Shown here in pieces: positions 25,363-34,074 of a stretch of DNA of 64,000 nucleotides (within the stretch, counting starts at the first letter, position 1; each line of letters begins with the position of its first letter). The stretch comes from Coprococcus sp. (GTDB lineage: Bacteria > Bacillota > Clostridia > Lachnospirales > Lachnospiraceae): contig JAGBHU010000045.1 of NCBI GenBank assembly GCA_017935345.1, positions 1 to 64,000 of the forward strand, in the 5' to 3' direction. Under the pieces are notes generated by a model. That model worked only from the letters and a program-made list of their open reading frames with translations, ran no database searches and was not told the origin of the DNA. Made by a program: the position numbers and the translations under genes.

Positions 25363-26301
25363 TTACTCAAGTGACTTCTCTATATACTTCCTTATTTTAT
25401 CACAGGATGCACCAAATGTTGCCATCTCTTCATCCGTAATAGGGTACTCAATAATCTGTTCTATACCGTTTCTTCCAATAATGGCAGGAACTCCTGCCAT
25501 TATATCACATTGTCCGTACTCACCGTTTAACAGTGCAGACACCGGCAGAACCCTATGCTCATCGTATAGAATTGCCTTACACAAATCAGCCAATGCCATT
25601 CCAATTCCAAATTCCGTTGAACCTTTACCGACTATGATTTCTGTTCCCATCTGATGTGTTCTGCTAAGAAGTTCATCAAGTGTTATCCTTCCAAATCTTT
25701 CAGGATTTTCCGCTATCAATTCAGTTAACGCCTTACCAACGATTCTGATTTGAGACATAGGAATTGATGAGGACTCACCATGCTCTCCCATTGCAAAGCA
25801 GGTAATACTCTTCATATCGATGTTTGCCAATTCGCTTATAGTCCTCTTCAGTCTGGCAGAATCTAACATGGTTCCTGTTCCAAATATCTTTGTTGCCGGA
25901 TAATGATATTTCACTCTTAAATAATTCGCTATTACATCACATGGATTTGAAATGGATATAATGATGCCATCAAACGTGGTCTGTTTCATATTTTCGATAA
26001 CATTATCCATAATTACTGCCGTAGCGTCTAACAAATCCATTCTTGTCTGCCCTGGCTTTCTGCTCATACCTACGGCATTTACCAGAATGTCAGCATCATC
26101 TAACTCCGAATAATCTCCGGCATGTACATGTACATGTCTATGTGTAAAACAAGTGCCGTCAGCGATATCTTTAGCCTGTGCAACTGCTCTTTCACGATTG
26201 ATATCTATTAATACGATTTCGTCACAAATACCAAGATTTGCTATACTTAAGGCACATATTGAACCAACGTGCCCCGCTCCTAAAATAACGATTTTACTCA
26301 T
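25363..26301 (-). CDS. Lactate/malate dehydrogenase family protein
   Basis: The 312-residue protein is a Rossmann NAD-dependent 2-hydroxyacid dehydrogenase. NAD-binding GAGHVGS and LIDINRE lie near the N terminus; the catalytic His is in GEHGESS and the partner Asp/Arg region is DSARLKR. The specificity loop reads GMSRKPGQTRMDLL. Lactate dehydrogenases have Gln at the fourth position of this loop and malate dehydrogenases have Arg; here it is Arg. So malate/oxaloacetate is a reasonable prediction despite the overall lactate dehydrogenase look. AGGAGA lies 4 bases before the ATG. It starts 20 bp upstream of the DUF4153-type gene, but no functional link is evident. Confidence 0.88.
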   Translation of the reverse strand: MSKIVILGAGHVGSICALSIANLGICDEIVLIDINRERAVAQAKDIADGTCFTHRHVHVHAGDYSELDDADILVNAVGMSRKPGQTRMDLLDATAVIMDNVIENMKQTTFDGIIISISNPCDVIANYLRVKYHYPATKIFGTGTMLDSARLKRTISELANIDMKSITCFAMGEHGESSSIPMSQIRIVGKALTELIAENPERFGRITLDELLSRTHQMGTEIIVGKGSTEFGIGMALADLCKAILYDEHRVLPVSALLNGEYGQCDIMAGVPAIIGRNGIEQIIEYPITDEEMATFGASCDKIRKYIEKSLE

Positions 26302-26431
26302 ATTTTCTCCTATTACAATTTATGATTGAAATTACCGATTTCCCCTAAAATATATCATATATAACCATATACATCAAATGAAATATATTTAATGAGGTTA
26401 CTGAACGCCAAAATGTATCATGAAATATTAT

Positions 26432-26460
26432 TTGACATTCTTAAAAAAATCATGTATAAA
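26432..26460 (+). promoter_or_regulatory. Promoter of the PnuC-like gene
   Basis: TTGACA (26432-26437), a 17 bp spacer and TATAAA (26455-26460) make a near-consensus promoter. The transcript would have a leader of about 137 bases. Confidence 0.82.
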
Positions 26461-26479
26461 TAATTTCATAAATATAATA

Positions 26480-26562
26480 TTGTCCCGCCACTGGGTGGAG
26501 GAATGTAAAGCATTCGTTTGTTCATCGTTAAGTCTTAGAAGATGAACCAACGAATTTTTTTA
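26480..26562 (+). promoter_or_regulatory. Structured leader with intrinsic terminator (candidate riboswitch/attenuator)
   Basis: Between the promoter and the PnuC-like gene lie three hairpins: CCGCC-actg-GGTGG (26485-26498), GAATG-taaag-CATTC (26501-26515), and a strong terminator, ATTCGTTTGTTCATC (26512-26526) with GATGAACCAACGAAT (26541-26555), followed by seven Ts. The second hairpin and the terminator share four bases (26512-26515), so they exclude each other at the base. This layout is typical of ligand- or protein-controlled attenuation. I do not recognise the aptamer; NAD+-related riboswitches are known for pnuC genes. Confidence 0.65.
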
Positions 26563-26603
26563 TTATAGAAGGAATTTTTTTAGAATAAGAGGAGTTTTAT
26601 TTT

Positions 26604-27299
26604 ATGGAACACGTGAAAAAAACTACACATTTAACCAAATTTGAATTAACCTTATGGCTGTCATCCTGCTGTGCCATCATACTCATTTTTATATTGAACA
26701 GCCATCGTGACGTTCTCACTTTAACTGCATCTCTTATAGGTGTAACCGCTCTGATATATGTTGCAAAGGGCAGACCTGTCGGGCAGATACTGACTGTTAT
26801 TTTCAGCATCTTCTATGCCGTCATATCCTATCGATTTCATTACTATGGAGAGATGATTACCTACCTCGGAATGACCGCTCCCATAGCCGCCATGTCAGTT
26901 ATTACATGGATCAAAAATCCATATCGAGACGGCGAAAAAGAAGTAAAAGTAGCAACCATGTCATTTGCTGCTACTTTCATTCTTTTTTTGACCTCATCAA
27001 TCGTCACTCTGATATTTTATTATATATTGAAATATTTTAATACGCCTAATCTCGTTATGAGTACCATATCCATAACCACCAGTTTCCTTGCTTCGGCATT
27101 GATGCTGTTTCGCTCACCATATTATGCAATAGCCTATGCCTGTAATGATATCGTTCTGATAATACTATGGATTCTGGCAGCCACCAGCGATATCCGTTAT
27201 CTTCCCATGATAATTTGTTTCATCATATTCCTTGTCAATGATATTTATGGATTTATCAACTGGCAATCGATGAAAAAAATGCAATCATCAGGATTATAA
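26604..27299 (+). CDS. PnuC-like nicotinamide riboside (or related) transporter
   Basis: The 231-residue protein has about seven membrane helices with the PnuC pattern: basic N terminus, GVTALIYVAKGRPVGQILTV, YRFHYYGEMITYLGM, and a C-terminal CFIIFLVNDIYGFINW helix with the conserved Asn and aromatic residues. PnuC proteins take up nicotinamide riboside by facilitated diffusion; homologues carry thiamine or riboflavin precursors, so the substrate is not certain. The start is supported by AGAGGAG 9 bases upstream. Expression is probably set by the attenuator in the leader. Confidence 0.85.
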   Translation: MEHVKKTTHLTKFELTLWLSSCCAIILIFILNSHRDVLTLTASLIGVTALIYVAKGRPVGQILTVIFSIFYAVISYRFHYYGEMITYLGMTAPIAAMSVITWIKNPYRDGEKEVKVATMSFAATFILFLTSSIVTLIFYYILKYFNTPNLVMSTISITTSFLASALMLFRSPYYAIAYACNDIVLIILWILAATSDIRYLPMIICFIIFLVNDIYGFINWQSMKKMQSSGL

Positions 27300-27307
27300 C
27301 CATTCTC

Positions 27308-28063
27308 TTATGCCATCTTCTGCAAAAATTCTCTTGTTCTGGGGTTCTTCGGATTATCAATAACCTGTTCCGGTGTTCCCTCCTCCACAATAACTCCGCC
27401 ATCCATAAAGATAACCCTGTCAGCTACCTTCCTTGCAAAATCAATTTCATGGGTTACGATGATCATCGTCATCTTTTCCTCGGCAAGACTCTTTAATACC
27501 TTTAAAACCTCTGCTGTAATTTCCGGGTCAAGTGCTGATGTAGGCTCATCAAAAAATACCATTTTAGGCTTCATCGCAAGTGCTCTGGCTATTGCAACAC
27601 GCTGCTGCTGACCGCCTGACAACTGACAAGGATAATAATCCTCCCTGTCCTCAAGTCCCACTTTCTTCAAAAGCACTCTCGCCTCTGCAAATACCTCCTC
27701 TGCAGCTCTCTTTTGTACATGAATCGGTGCATCCGTAATATTCTTAATAACAGAATAATGCGGAAAAAGATTAAAATTCTGGAAAACAAGTCCAAAATTA
27801 TTTTTCAGATAATGCAACTCCTGTTTTGGAACATATTGCGTTTCACCCTTTGTCTGAACCGTTGCAGACTGCCCGCAGTATGACAATGTTCCCTCATCCA
27901 TTTTTTCTAATAATGTAGCACAGCGAAGCAATGTAGATTTTCCCGAACCGGAAGAACCTATGATTGCTACTACCTCGCCTTCTTCTACCTCCATATTGAT
28001 ATCCTTAAGCACCTGTAAATCTCCAAAGCTCTTTTTCACATGCTTCATCTCAAGTAATTTCAT
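27308..28063 (-). CDS. Amino acid ABC transporter ATP-binding protein
   Basis: A 251-residue ATPase of the polar amino acid importer class (GlnQ/ArtP/TcyC). Visible motifs are Walker [10 protein letters not shown], the Q-loop [10 protein letters not shown], signature [15 protein letters not shown], Walker [15 protein letters not shown] and switch His in [11 protein letters not shown]. It couples ATP hydrolysis to the permease encoded 82 bp upstream in the transcript. An insert after the Q-loop region ([19 protein letters not shown] lies before it) is slightly longer than in GlnQ. GGAGA precedes the ATG. The amino acid carried is unknown. Confidence 0.94.
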   Translation of the reverse strand: MKLLEMKHVKKSFGDLQVLKDINMEVEEGEVVAIIGSSGSGKSTLLRCATLLEKMDEGTLSYCGQSATVQTKGETQYVPKQELHYLKNNFGLVFQNFNLFPHYSVIKNITDAPIHVQKRAAEEVFAEARVLLKKVGLEDREDYYPCQLSGGQQQRVAIARALAMKPKMVFFDEPTSALDPEITAEVLKVLKSLAEEKMTMIIVTHEIDFARKVADRVIFMDGGVIVEEGTPEQVIDNPKNPRTREFLQKMA

Positions 28064-28145
28064 TCACATTCTCCATTCCGCTAACCAATTAGCCTAATTT
28101 ACATCAACCGACATCTTCAATCGTATGCATGGCAACAACAAAATC

Positions 28146-29678
28146 TTAATACTGATAGTACGACAATTTCTTTTCAATTTTTTCCATTCCCCACGCTACT
28201 ATGAAGTTAAATACATAATAGAAAACTCCTGCTACAAATATAGGCATGATACTTGCATCTGCTGCTGCAATCTGCTTTGCCATCGTAAACATCTCTGTAA
28301 ATGCCAGAGCAAACGCAAGTGAAGTATCCTTTACAAGTGTTATGACTTCATTTGTTACAGGCGGCATAACTCTCTTAACCATCTGAGGGAATATAATCTT
28401 GCAGAATGTCTGAGTTCTTGTATACCCCATAACATCTGCTGCTTCGTACTGTCCTCTTGGTATGGATTCAATACCTGAACGATATATCTCAGCAAAATAT
28501 GCTGCATAGTTCAGTGAGAAACCAATAATAACGGCTATAAATCGATATGAATATGTCAGTTTTAATCCAAATACATAGTATGGACCAAAATATACTACAA
28601 GAAGCTGCAGCATAAGCGGTGTTCCCCTCAGGATTGATATGTACAGCTTTGCAATGAATTGTAATACCTTTATTTTCGACATTCTGACAAAGCATACAAG
28701 AAGTCCGAGAGGCATGGCAAATACTAATGTCAGCACAAAGATCAGTAATGTAGCCAGTATCCCTTTTCCAAGCTGACCGACGATATCTGCCAGTTTCTTA
28801 AAGAAATGTTCACTTTCTTTTACAGGCTGTTCCGATTTTATAACATCATCCGAGCCGGCTTCACCCAGACATACAGAGTCCTCAAGTCCCCATTCTACAG
28901 CAATTTTCTCAAATGTTCCATCCTTGAGCATAGCCTGAATCGTCTCTTCTACCTGATCCCTAAGCTCCGTATTTCCCAAACGGAAGCCGATACCATACTG
29001 CTCCTCTGAAACATATTCCTCCAGCATAACAAACTTGTTTCCTCTGGACTCAATTTCATATTTTGCTACACCGATATCCATACAAATCGCATCCACAGAG
29101 CCGGCTTCCAAATTCATAAATGCACTATTATAATCGCCTACCTGCTGTAGTGATTTAAAGCTTTCGGCAAGCTGCTTGTTTTCCTCACTTGCACCTTCCC
29201 CTTCAAATGCTGATAATGCTGATGACGCCGCCTGCACTACAACGACCTTATCCTTAAGCTCAGAAAGTTTTGTTATTCCTGAATCACTTCTTACAACAAC
29301 TACCTGTGAATTATTGATATAGGCAGAAGACCATGTATACTCCGTCTCATGTCCTGTCATTGTAAATCCATTCCATATACAATCTATAGACCCTGAAGAT
29401 ATCTCCATATCCTTTGAATCCCAGTCAATAGGCTGTTTTACAAGAGTCCATCCGTTTCTTTTACAAACCTCTTCTGCAAGGCTTAAGTCAAAGCCCACAT
29501 ACTCTCCATTATCATCTTTATATCCGTATGGCGGAAATTCTGCATCAAAGCCTACGGTAAATGTATTATCCTGCTTCTTTCCACATGCAGCAAATACACC
29601 AGCCACCATAGCCATAAGCAGCAATATGATAATCGGCTTAACCATATTTTTTCTGATCGTTTCTCTTTTGTTAATCAT
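28146..29678 (-). CDS. Amino acid ABC transporter, substrate-binding protein fused to permease
   Basis: The 510-residue chain joins two functions. The N terminus is a lipoprotein-type signal (lipobox near VFAACGK) followed by a periplasmic-binding fold for polar amino acids (FDAEFPPYGYKDDNGEYVGFD, WDSKDMEISSGSIDCI). From about residue 290 an ABC permease of the His/Glu/Gln/Arg type follows, with its EAA-like loop YEAADVMGYTRTQTFCKIIFPQ. SBP-permease fusions are known in Firmicutes. The start at 29678 has AGAGG upstream; the frame continues to 29738 without a site. A signal peptide at the front makes the fused binding domain extracellular. Confidence 0.92.
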   Translation of the reverse strand: MINKRETIRKNMVKPIIILLLMAMVAGVFAACGKKQDNTFTVGFDAEFPPYGYKDDNGEYVGFDLSLAEEVCKRNGWTLVKQPIDWDSKDMEISSGSIDCIWNGFTMTGHETEYTWSSAYINNSQVVVVRSDSGITKLSELKDKVVVVQAASSALSAFEGEGASEENKQLAESFKSLQQVGDYNSAFMNLEAGSVDAICMDIGVAKYEIESRGNKFVMLEEYVSEEQYGIGFRLGNTELRDQVEETIQAMLKDGTFEKIAVEWGLEDSVCLGEAGSDDVIKSEQPVKESEHFFKKLADIVGQLGKGILATLLIFVLTLVFAMPLGLLVCFVRMSKIKVLQFIAKLYISILRGTPLMLQLLVVYFGPYYVFGLKLTYSYRFIAVIIGFSLNYAAYFAEIYRSGIESIPRGQYEAADVMGYTRTQTFCKIIFPQMVKRVMPPVTNEVITLVKDTSLAFALAFTEMFTMAKQIAAADASIMPIFVAGVFYYVFNFIVAWGMEKIEKKLSYYQY

Positions 29679-29833
29679 CCCTCTGTCCTCTCTAATACAT
29701 TTTTGTAATAAAATGTCACATTTGGTTTTATTATACATTACAATTTATATGTCAGACAAGTATTTTACCCGGTATTTCAGATATTCTGTTTTCGGTAAAT
29801 TTGAATGATATTTGTCTGTTATTTTATCCGAAA

Positions 29834-30016
29834 TCAATCTGCCATCTCATATTGCAGCATTTCATATTTTAATCTGCTGCCTTCTGATATATTATCGGGA
29901 AGCATTGTCCTTGCCACCAATTTCAAATCATCACTTTCAATATCTAATCTTTTCAAATTTGCATAATCTCCGTCTATACTGATTACTTCATAATACCATG
30001 TTTCCATATATATCAT
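29834..30016 (-). CDS. Small DUF3006-like protein
   Basis: A 60-residue protein with the rhythm of a small beta barrel: YYEVISIDGDYANLKRLD, then VARTMLPDNISEGSRLKYE. The pattern of a short strand pair followed by P-x-x-I-x-EG resembles DUF3006 proteins, but the similarity is weak and from memory. Two starts are possible, ATG at 30016 (3 bases from GGAGG) and ATG at 30007 (12 bases); neither spacing is ideal. It lies 49 bp after the phosphodiesterase gene and likely shares its transcript. Confidence 0.65.
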   Translation of the reverse strand: MIYMETWYYEVISIDGDYANLKRLDIESDDLKLVARTMLPDNISEGSRLKYEMLQYEMAD

Positions 30017-30065
30017 TCGCCTCCATTCCTTCTATAATTGTATTAAGTGCATATAACGTATCCCG

Positions 30066-30785
30066 TTATTGCCTTTTCATTTTCTTTAAAAGCTGAATTG
30101 CGATATCCGGTCTGTCCGTAATAATGCCGTCTATATTCTTTCTAAGCAATCTCCGAATTGACTTTTCTTTGTTGACAGTCCACGGATATACTTCCAAATT
30201 CCGTTTCTTCATGCGGAACAAAAATCCCCACGTCATCATCTTATAATAAGGAGATACAAAATCACAACCGAGCTTTAAGGTACTTCCTTCTGCAAAATAT
30301 TCTCTTACTCTCTCGGCTATCGATGCTTCTTCCTTCCCCACCAGCAGTCCTGTTTTTATATTTTTATCTATCTTTTTTATATTTTCAACGACTTTTCTGT
30401 TAAAAGACTTCATGCTATATTCATGATATGAATACCTGCTCTTTACCGCTTCTATCACACGCTCCTCATATCCGGCTTCCTTAAGCTCTATATCCAGATG
30501 TATTTTTCCCCTGCATTTATCAAGCACCTGTTCCAATGTCGGAACATGATAATTCATCGTACCGGCAATTTTATTTAATTGCTGATATGTCAGCTCCTTC
30601 AATCGTTTTCCATTGATATTATCATCGTGAAAAACTACCATTATATTATCTTTTGTAGTTCTTATATCAAACTCAACCATATCGGCGCCAATTTGTATGG
30701 CTATGTCAAATGCTTCCAATGTATTCTCATGCTTTGCCAATGCACTTGCACCACGATGGGCAATTACCTTTACTTTTCTACTCAT
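30066..30785 (-). CDS. Glycerophosphodiester phosphodiesterase
   Basis: The 239-residue cytosolic enzyme cleaves glycerophosphodiesters to glycerol 3-phosphate and an alcohol. The GDPD signature is clear: VIAHRGASALAKHENTLEAF with the catalytic His and Arg, then VEFDIRTTKDNIMVVFHDD with metal-binding Glu and Asp and the second His. HLDIELKEA carries the next Glu and Lys, and the C terminus has VYPWTVN. No signal peptide, so it is the UgpQ rather than the secreted GlpQ type. TGGAG precedes the ATG. Confidence 0.94.
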   Translation of the reverse strand: MSRKVKVIAHRGASALAKHENTLEAFDIAIQIGADMVEFDIRTTKDNIMVVFHDDNINGKRLKELTYQQLNKIAGTMNYHVPTLEQVLDKCRGKIHLDIELKEAGYEERVIEAVKSRYSYHEYSMKSFNRKVVENIKKIDKNIKTGLLVGKEEASIAERVREYFAEGSTLKLGCDFVSPYYKMMTWGFLFRMKKRNLEVYPWTVNKEKSIRRLLRKNIDGIITDRPDIAIQLLKKMKRQ

Positions 30786-30814
30786 ACAAACTCCATATCA
30801 ATCTGTTTTTATGA

Positions 30815-30853
30815 AAAGAGCCAATCAGACTGGCCCAATCTGATTGGCTCTCT
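30815..30853 (-). terminator. Terminator after the GGGtGRT gene
   Basis: GAGCCAATCAGA (30818-30829) and TCTGATTGGCTC (30839-30850) form a perfect 12 bp stem; on the minus strand TTTTC follows. It ends the NifU-like/GGGtGRT transcript. Confidence 0.9.
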
Positions 30854-30895
30854 ACAAATCCAATAATATATAACTTGCCTTACGGCTTGCTTTCG

Positions 30896-31906
30896 CTAAA
30901 ACTTGCCAGCCTTAGCAGCTTCCTCAATACTTACGGCTACAGCAACTGTCATACCTACCATTGGGTTGTTACCGGCACCGATAAGACCCATCATCTCAAC
31001 GTGTGCAGGAACTGATGATGAACCGGCGAACTGCGCGTCACTATGCATACGTCCAAGTGTATCTGTCATACCGTATGAAGCAGGACCTGCTGCCATATTA
31101 TCTGGATGAAGTGTACGACCTGTACCACCACCTGATGCAACAGAGAAATATTTTTTACCCTGCTCGATACATTCCTTCTTATATGTACCTGCTACCGGAT
31201 GCTGGAAACGTGTTGGGTTTGTTGAGTTACCTGTGATCGATACGTCAACACCTTCCTTGTGCATGATGGCAACACCTTCAGGTACTGAATTAGCACCGTA
31301 GCAGTTAACCTTTGCACGAAGTCCCTCTGAGTAAGACTTACGGAATACTTCCTTTACTTCATTTGTATATGGGTCATACTCTGTCTCAACAAATGTGAAA
31401 CCGTTAATTCTTGCGATAATCTGAGCTGCATCCTTACCAAGACCGTTAAGGATAACTCTAAGAGGCTCTTTACGAACCTTGTTAGCCTTCTCCGCAATAC
31501 CGATAGCACCCTCAGCAGCAGCGAATGATTCGTGACCTGCTAAGAAAGCAAAACACTTTGTCTCCTCCTCAAGGAGCATCTTACCAAGGTTACCATGTCC
31601 AAGACCAACCTTACGTGTGTCGGCAACAGAACCAGGAATACAGAATGCCTGAAGTCCCTCACCGATTGCTGCAGCAGCATCAGCAGCTCTCTTACAACCC
31701 TTCTTGATTGCGATTGCAGCACCAACTGTGTATGCCCAGCAAGCGTTCTCAAAACAGATTGGCTGAATACCCTTAATCTGGTTATATACATCTAAACCAG
31801 CGTCTTTCGTAATCTTCTCTGCCTCTTCAATAGAAGCGATACCATAGCTATTTAAAACGCCGTTGATTTTATCAATTCTTCTCTCATATGATTCAAATAA
31901 AGCCAT
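30896..31906 (-). CDS. GGGtGRT protein
   Basis: The 336-residue protein carries the signature GGGTGRTLHPDN for which its family is named. Other glycine- and alanine-rich segments (VGLGHGNLGKMLLEEE, GLIGAGNNPMVGMTVAVAV) suggest a Rossmann-like nucleotide or cofactor site. Cys and His residues are scattered (CFENACWAY, NCYGAN). The biochemical role is unknown; the family is found in anaerobes and is nearly always beside a NifU-like scaffold, as here, 18 bp downstream of it. AAGGAGG lies 7 bases before the ATG and codon use looks like that of a well-expressed gene. A terminator follows. Confidence 0.92.
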   Translation of the reverse strand: MALFESYERRIDKINGVLNSYGIASIEEAEKITKDAGLDVYNQIKGIQPICFENACWAYTVGAAIAIKKGCKRAADAAAAIGEGLQAFCIPGSVADTRKVGLGHGNLGKMLLEEETKCFAFLAGHESFAAAEGAIGIAEKANKVRKEPLRVILNGLGKDAAQIIARINGFTFVETEYDPYTNEVKEVFRKSYSEGLRAKVNCYGANSVPEGVAIMHKEGVDVSITGNSTNPTRFQHPVAGTYKKECIEQGKKYFSVASGGGTGRTLHPDNMAAGPASYGMTDTLGRMHSDAQFAGSSSVPAHVEMMGLIGAGNNPMVGMTVAVAVSIEEAAKAGKF

Positions 31907-31924
31907 TTTCGTTACCTCCTTCTA

Positions 31925-32632
31925 TTATTTAGCAATCTCTTTGTCAGTTCTAGGGTCAATAATCTTAACTGCATCTGCAACACGGCCATACTGTCCGCAA
32001 GACTTCTCATATGCTGTGTTCGGGTCATCACCCTTCTTGATGAAGTCAGTCATCTTACCAAGATTTACAAACTGGTAACCGATAATCAAATCATCTGCAT
32101 CAAGTGCGATACCTGTTACATAACCCTCTGCCATCTCAAGGTATCTAGGACCCTTCTTAAGAGTACCGTACATTGTACCAACCTGTGAACGAAGTCCCTT
32201 ACCAAGATCCTCAAGACCTGCACCGACAGGAAGACCATCCTCTGAGAATGCACTCTGTGTACGTCCATAAACAATCTGAAGGAATAACTCTCTCATAGCT
32301 GTATTAATCGCATCACAAACAAGGTCTGTGTTCAGTGCTTCCATAACTGTAAGACCCGGAAGAATCTCAGCAGACATAGCAGCTGAATGTGTCATACCTG
32401 AACATCCAATTGTCTCTACCAATGCTTCCTGAATAATACCCTCTTTAACATTAAGAGTCAGTTTGCAGGCACCCTGCTGTGGTGCACACCAGCCAATACC
32501 ATGTGTTAAACCGGAAATGTCCTTAACTTCTTTTGCCTGAACCCATTTTGCTTCCTCAGGTATTGGTGCACATCCATGATGTACGCCCTGAGCAACTGGG
32601 CACATGTTTTCAACTTCCTGTGAATAAATCAT
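31925..32632 (-). CDS. NifU-like iron-sulfur cluster assembly scaffold
   Basis: The 235-residue protein contains an IscU/NifU N-terminal-type domain with cysteines at plausible cluster-ligand positions: GIGWCAPQQGACKLTLNV, ETIGCSGMTHSAAMSAEI, and NTDLVCDAINTAMREL. An N-terminal extension (MCPVAQGVHHGCAPIP) and a C-terminal half (GYQFVNLGKMTDFI, KSCGQYGRVADAVK) are not found in IscU. It is the first gene of a two-gene operon with the GGGtGRT protein. No sulfurase or Suf gene is adjacent, so its target may be the partner rather than general cluster supply. AAAGGAGA lies 6 bases before the ATG. Confidence 0.9.
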   Translation of the reverse strand: MIYSQEVENMCPVAQGVHHGCAPIPEEAKWVQAKEVKDISGLTHGIGWCAPQQGACKLTLNVKEGIIQEALVETIGCSGMTHSAAMSAEILPGLTVMEALNTDLVCDAINTAMRELFLQIVYGRTQSAFSEDGLPVGAGLEDLGKGLRSQVGTMYGTLKKGPRYLEMAEGYVTGIALDADDLIIGYQFVNLGKMTDFIKKGDDPNTAYEKSCGQYGRVADAVKIIDPRTDKEIAK

Positions 32633-32794
32633 TGTTTATCTCCTTTCAAATATAAAAATCTAAAAAGCGGTTTAGAAAATTTTTGAAATTCAAACCATCA
32701 GACATATTTTCTCATAAAATAACAATTAAGTCCATAGCTTATTCAAAAAAATTATTGTATACTGAATAATATTATTTAGGGAGGTATACCAGCA

Positions 32795-33649
32795 ATGAAA
32801 CTGATAGATATGCACGTACATACAACAACATCCGACGGTTCCTTCACTCCATCCGAAGTATGCAGGCTGGCTGTCAAAAAAGACCTTGCTGCCATAGCTA
32901 TCACCGACCATGACACCGTAGACGGTATAGCCGAGGCATTCACTTATGTAAAGAAAACCGCCAGTCCGCTTGAAGTAATACCCGGTATCGAATTATCCTC
33001 CATATATAACGGAACGGAAATTCACATACTTGGTTTCTATATGGATTACACAAATCCGGAACTGAATAAACGTCTTGACGAAGTAAAACTTGCACGTCTC
33101 AATAGAAATCTTGCAATGTGCAGCTTATTCCAAAAAGACGGAATCGATATGACAATGGAAAAGCTTCAGGCAGGACATCCCGATACCGTCATAACAAGAG
33201 CACACTTTGCCCGTGTTCTCATGGAAGAAGGTATCTGCAAAACCAAAGACCAGGCGTTTCAAAAATATCTCAATCCAAACTGTAAATATTACATACCTGT
33301 TCCTGATATGAGCAGTGAAGAAGCAATCGAATTAATTGCTGCCTACGGAAAAGCATCTTTTATAGCCCATCCGCTTCTCTATCATATGAGTGACAGTAAA
33401 ATAGAGGAAATGATAGCTTACTTTGCAACAAAAGGATTAACAGGTGTAGAAATCTACCACTCGACAACAAATTCCTATGACAGCAGCAAGCTTCGCCGCA
33501 TTGCAGCCAAATACAATCTCCTGACCTCAGGAGGCAGTGACTTTCATGGAGTGATCAAACCCGATATCAGCATCGGCTCAGGCAGAGGCGACCTCCGTGT
33601 CACGCTTCAGCATCTTACAAATCTCAAAGAATACTGTGGCATAAAATAA
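32795..33649 (+). CDS. PHP domain phosphoesterase (RNase AM/YciV type)
   Basis: The 284-residue cytosolic protein is a PHP-fold metal enzyme. Motif 1 DMHVHTTTSDGS, motif 2 AITDHDTVDG, the Glu of PGIELSS, the HILGFY His, SFIAHPLLYH and GGSDFHG supply the trinuclear metal site. Close relatives degrade 3',5'-bisphosphonucleotides or trim RNA 5' ends exonucleolytically; which applies here is not certain. The start follows AGGGAGG by 10 bases. It stands divergent from the NifU-like gene. Confidence 0.92.
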   Translation: MKLIDMHVHTTTSDGSFTPSEVCRLAVKKDLAAIAITDHDTVDGIAEAFTYVKKTASPLEVIPGIELSSIYNGTEIHILGFYMDYTNPELNKRLDEVKLARLNRNLAMCSLFQKDGIDMTMEKLQAGHPDTVITRAHFARVLMEEGICKTKDQAFQKYLNPNCKYYIPVPDMSSEEAIELIAAYGKASFIAHPLLYHMSDSKIEEMIAYFATKGLTGVEIYHSTTNSYDSSKLRRIAAKYNLLTSGGSDFHGVIKPDISIGSGRGDLRVTLQHLTNLKEYCGIK

Positions 33650-33650
33650 C

Positions 33651-33703
33651 AGAAGGTGGACAATTCGCGGATAGAAATATATCAGCTTAAGTGTCCACCT
33701 TCT
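33651..33703. terminator. Inverted repeat between PHP gene and yajC
   Basis: AGAAGGTGGACA (33651-33662) and TGTCCACCTTCT (33692-33703) are a perfect 12 bp repeat with a 29-base centre. There is no clear T run on either side, so terminator function is moderate. Confidence 0.5.
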
Positions 33704-33709
33704 ACTATA

Positions 33710-34060
33710 TTACTTCTCTACTGCGTTATCCTGCTTTTCAAGCTCGGCTATTGCATTTTTGTGCATCGGAATACGGCAGTTTCTGTTATTTCCAAATTCT
33801 ACGATAATGGTTGTATCGTCTACAATATCAAGAATCGTTCCATAGAAACCGCTTGTTGTCATGATGTTGTCACCCGGTGCCATCTGATTATGCATTTCCT
33901 CCGTCTTTGCCCGCTGTTTCTTCTGCGGTCTAATCATCATAAAGTAAATAATTGCTACAAAAATAGCTATATAAATAACCGTAAATAAAATTGTTCCTGA
34001 ACCTCCGCCGGTACCTGCACCTCCATTAGCGCCATTTAAAACCATACTTAATGTATTCAT
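33710..34060 (-). CDS. yajC: Preprotein translocase subunit YajC
   Basis: A 116-residue accessory of the Sec translocon. A Gly-rich N terminus (NGANGGAGTGGGSG) outside, one membrane helix (ILFTVIYIAIFVAIIYFMM), the family hallmark IRPQKKQRAKTEEMHNQM, and a small cytosolic beta domain (MAPGDNIMTTSGFYGTI) are visible. Follows tgt by 14 bp, the order found in most bacteria (tgt-yajC). AAAGGAGA precedes the ATG. Confidence 0.95.
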   Translation of the reverse strand: MNTLSMVLNGANGGAGTGGGSGTILFTVIYIAIFVAIIYFMMIRPQKKQRAKTEEMHNQMAPGDNIMTTSGFYGTILDIVDDTTIIVEFGNNRNCRIPMHKNAIAELEKQDNAVEK

Positions 34061-34074
34061 GTAATTGTTCTCCT

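Noticed and set aside
26461-26603. T-box or TPP riboswitch in the PnuC-like leader
   Set aside because: The T-box sequence and the TPP core (CTGAGA) are both missing; only the attenuator structure can be claimed.
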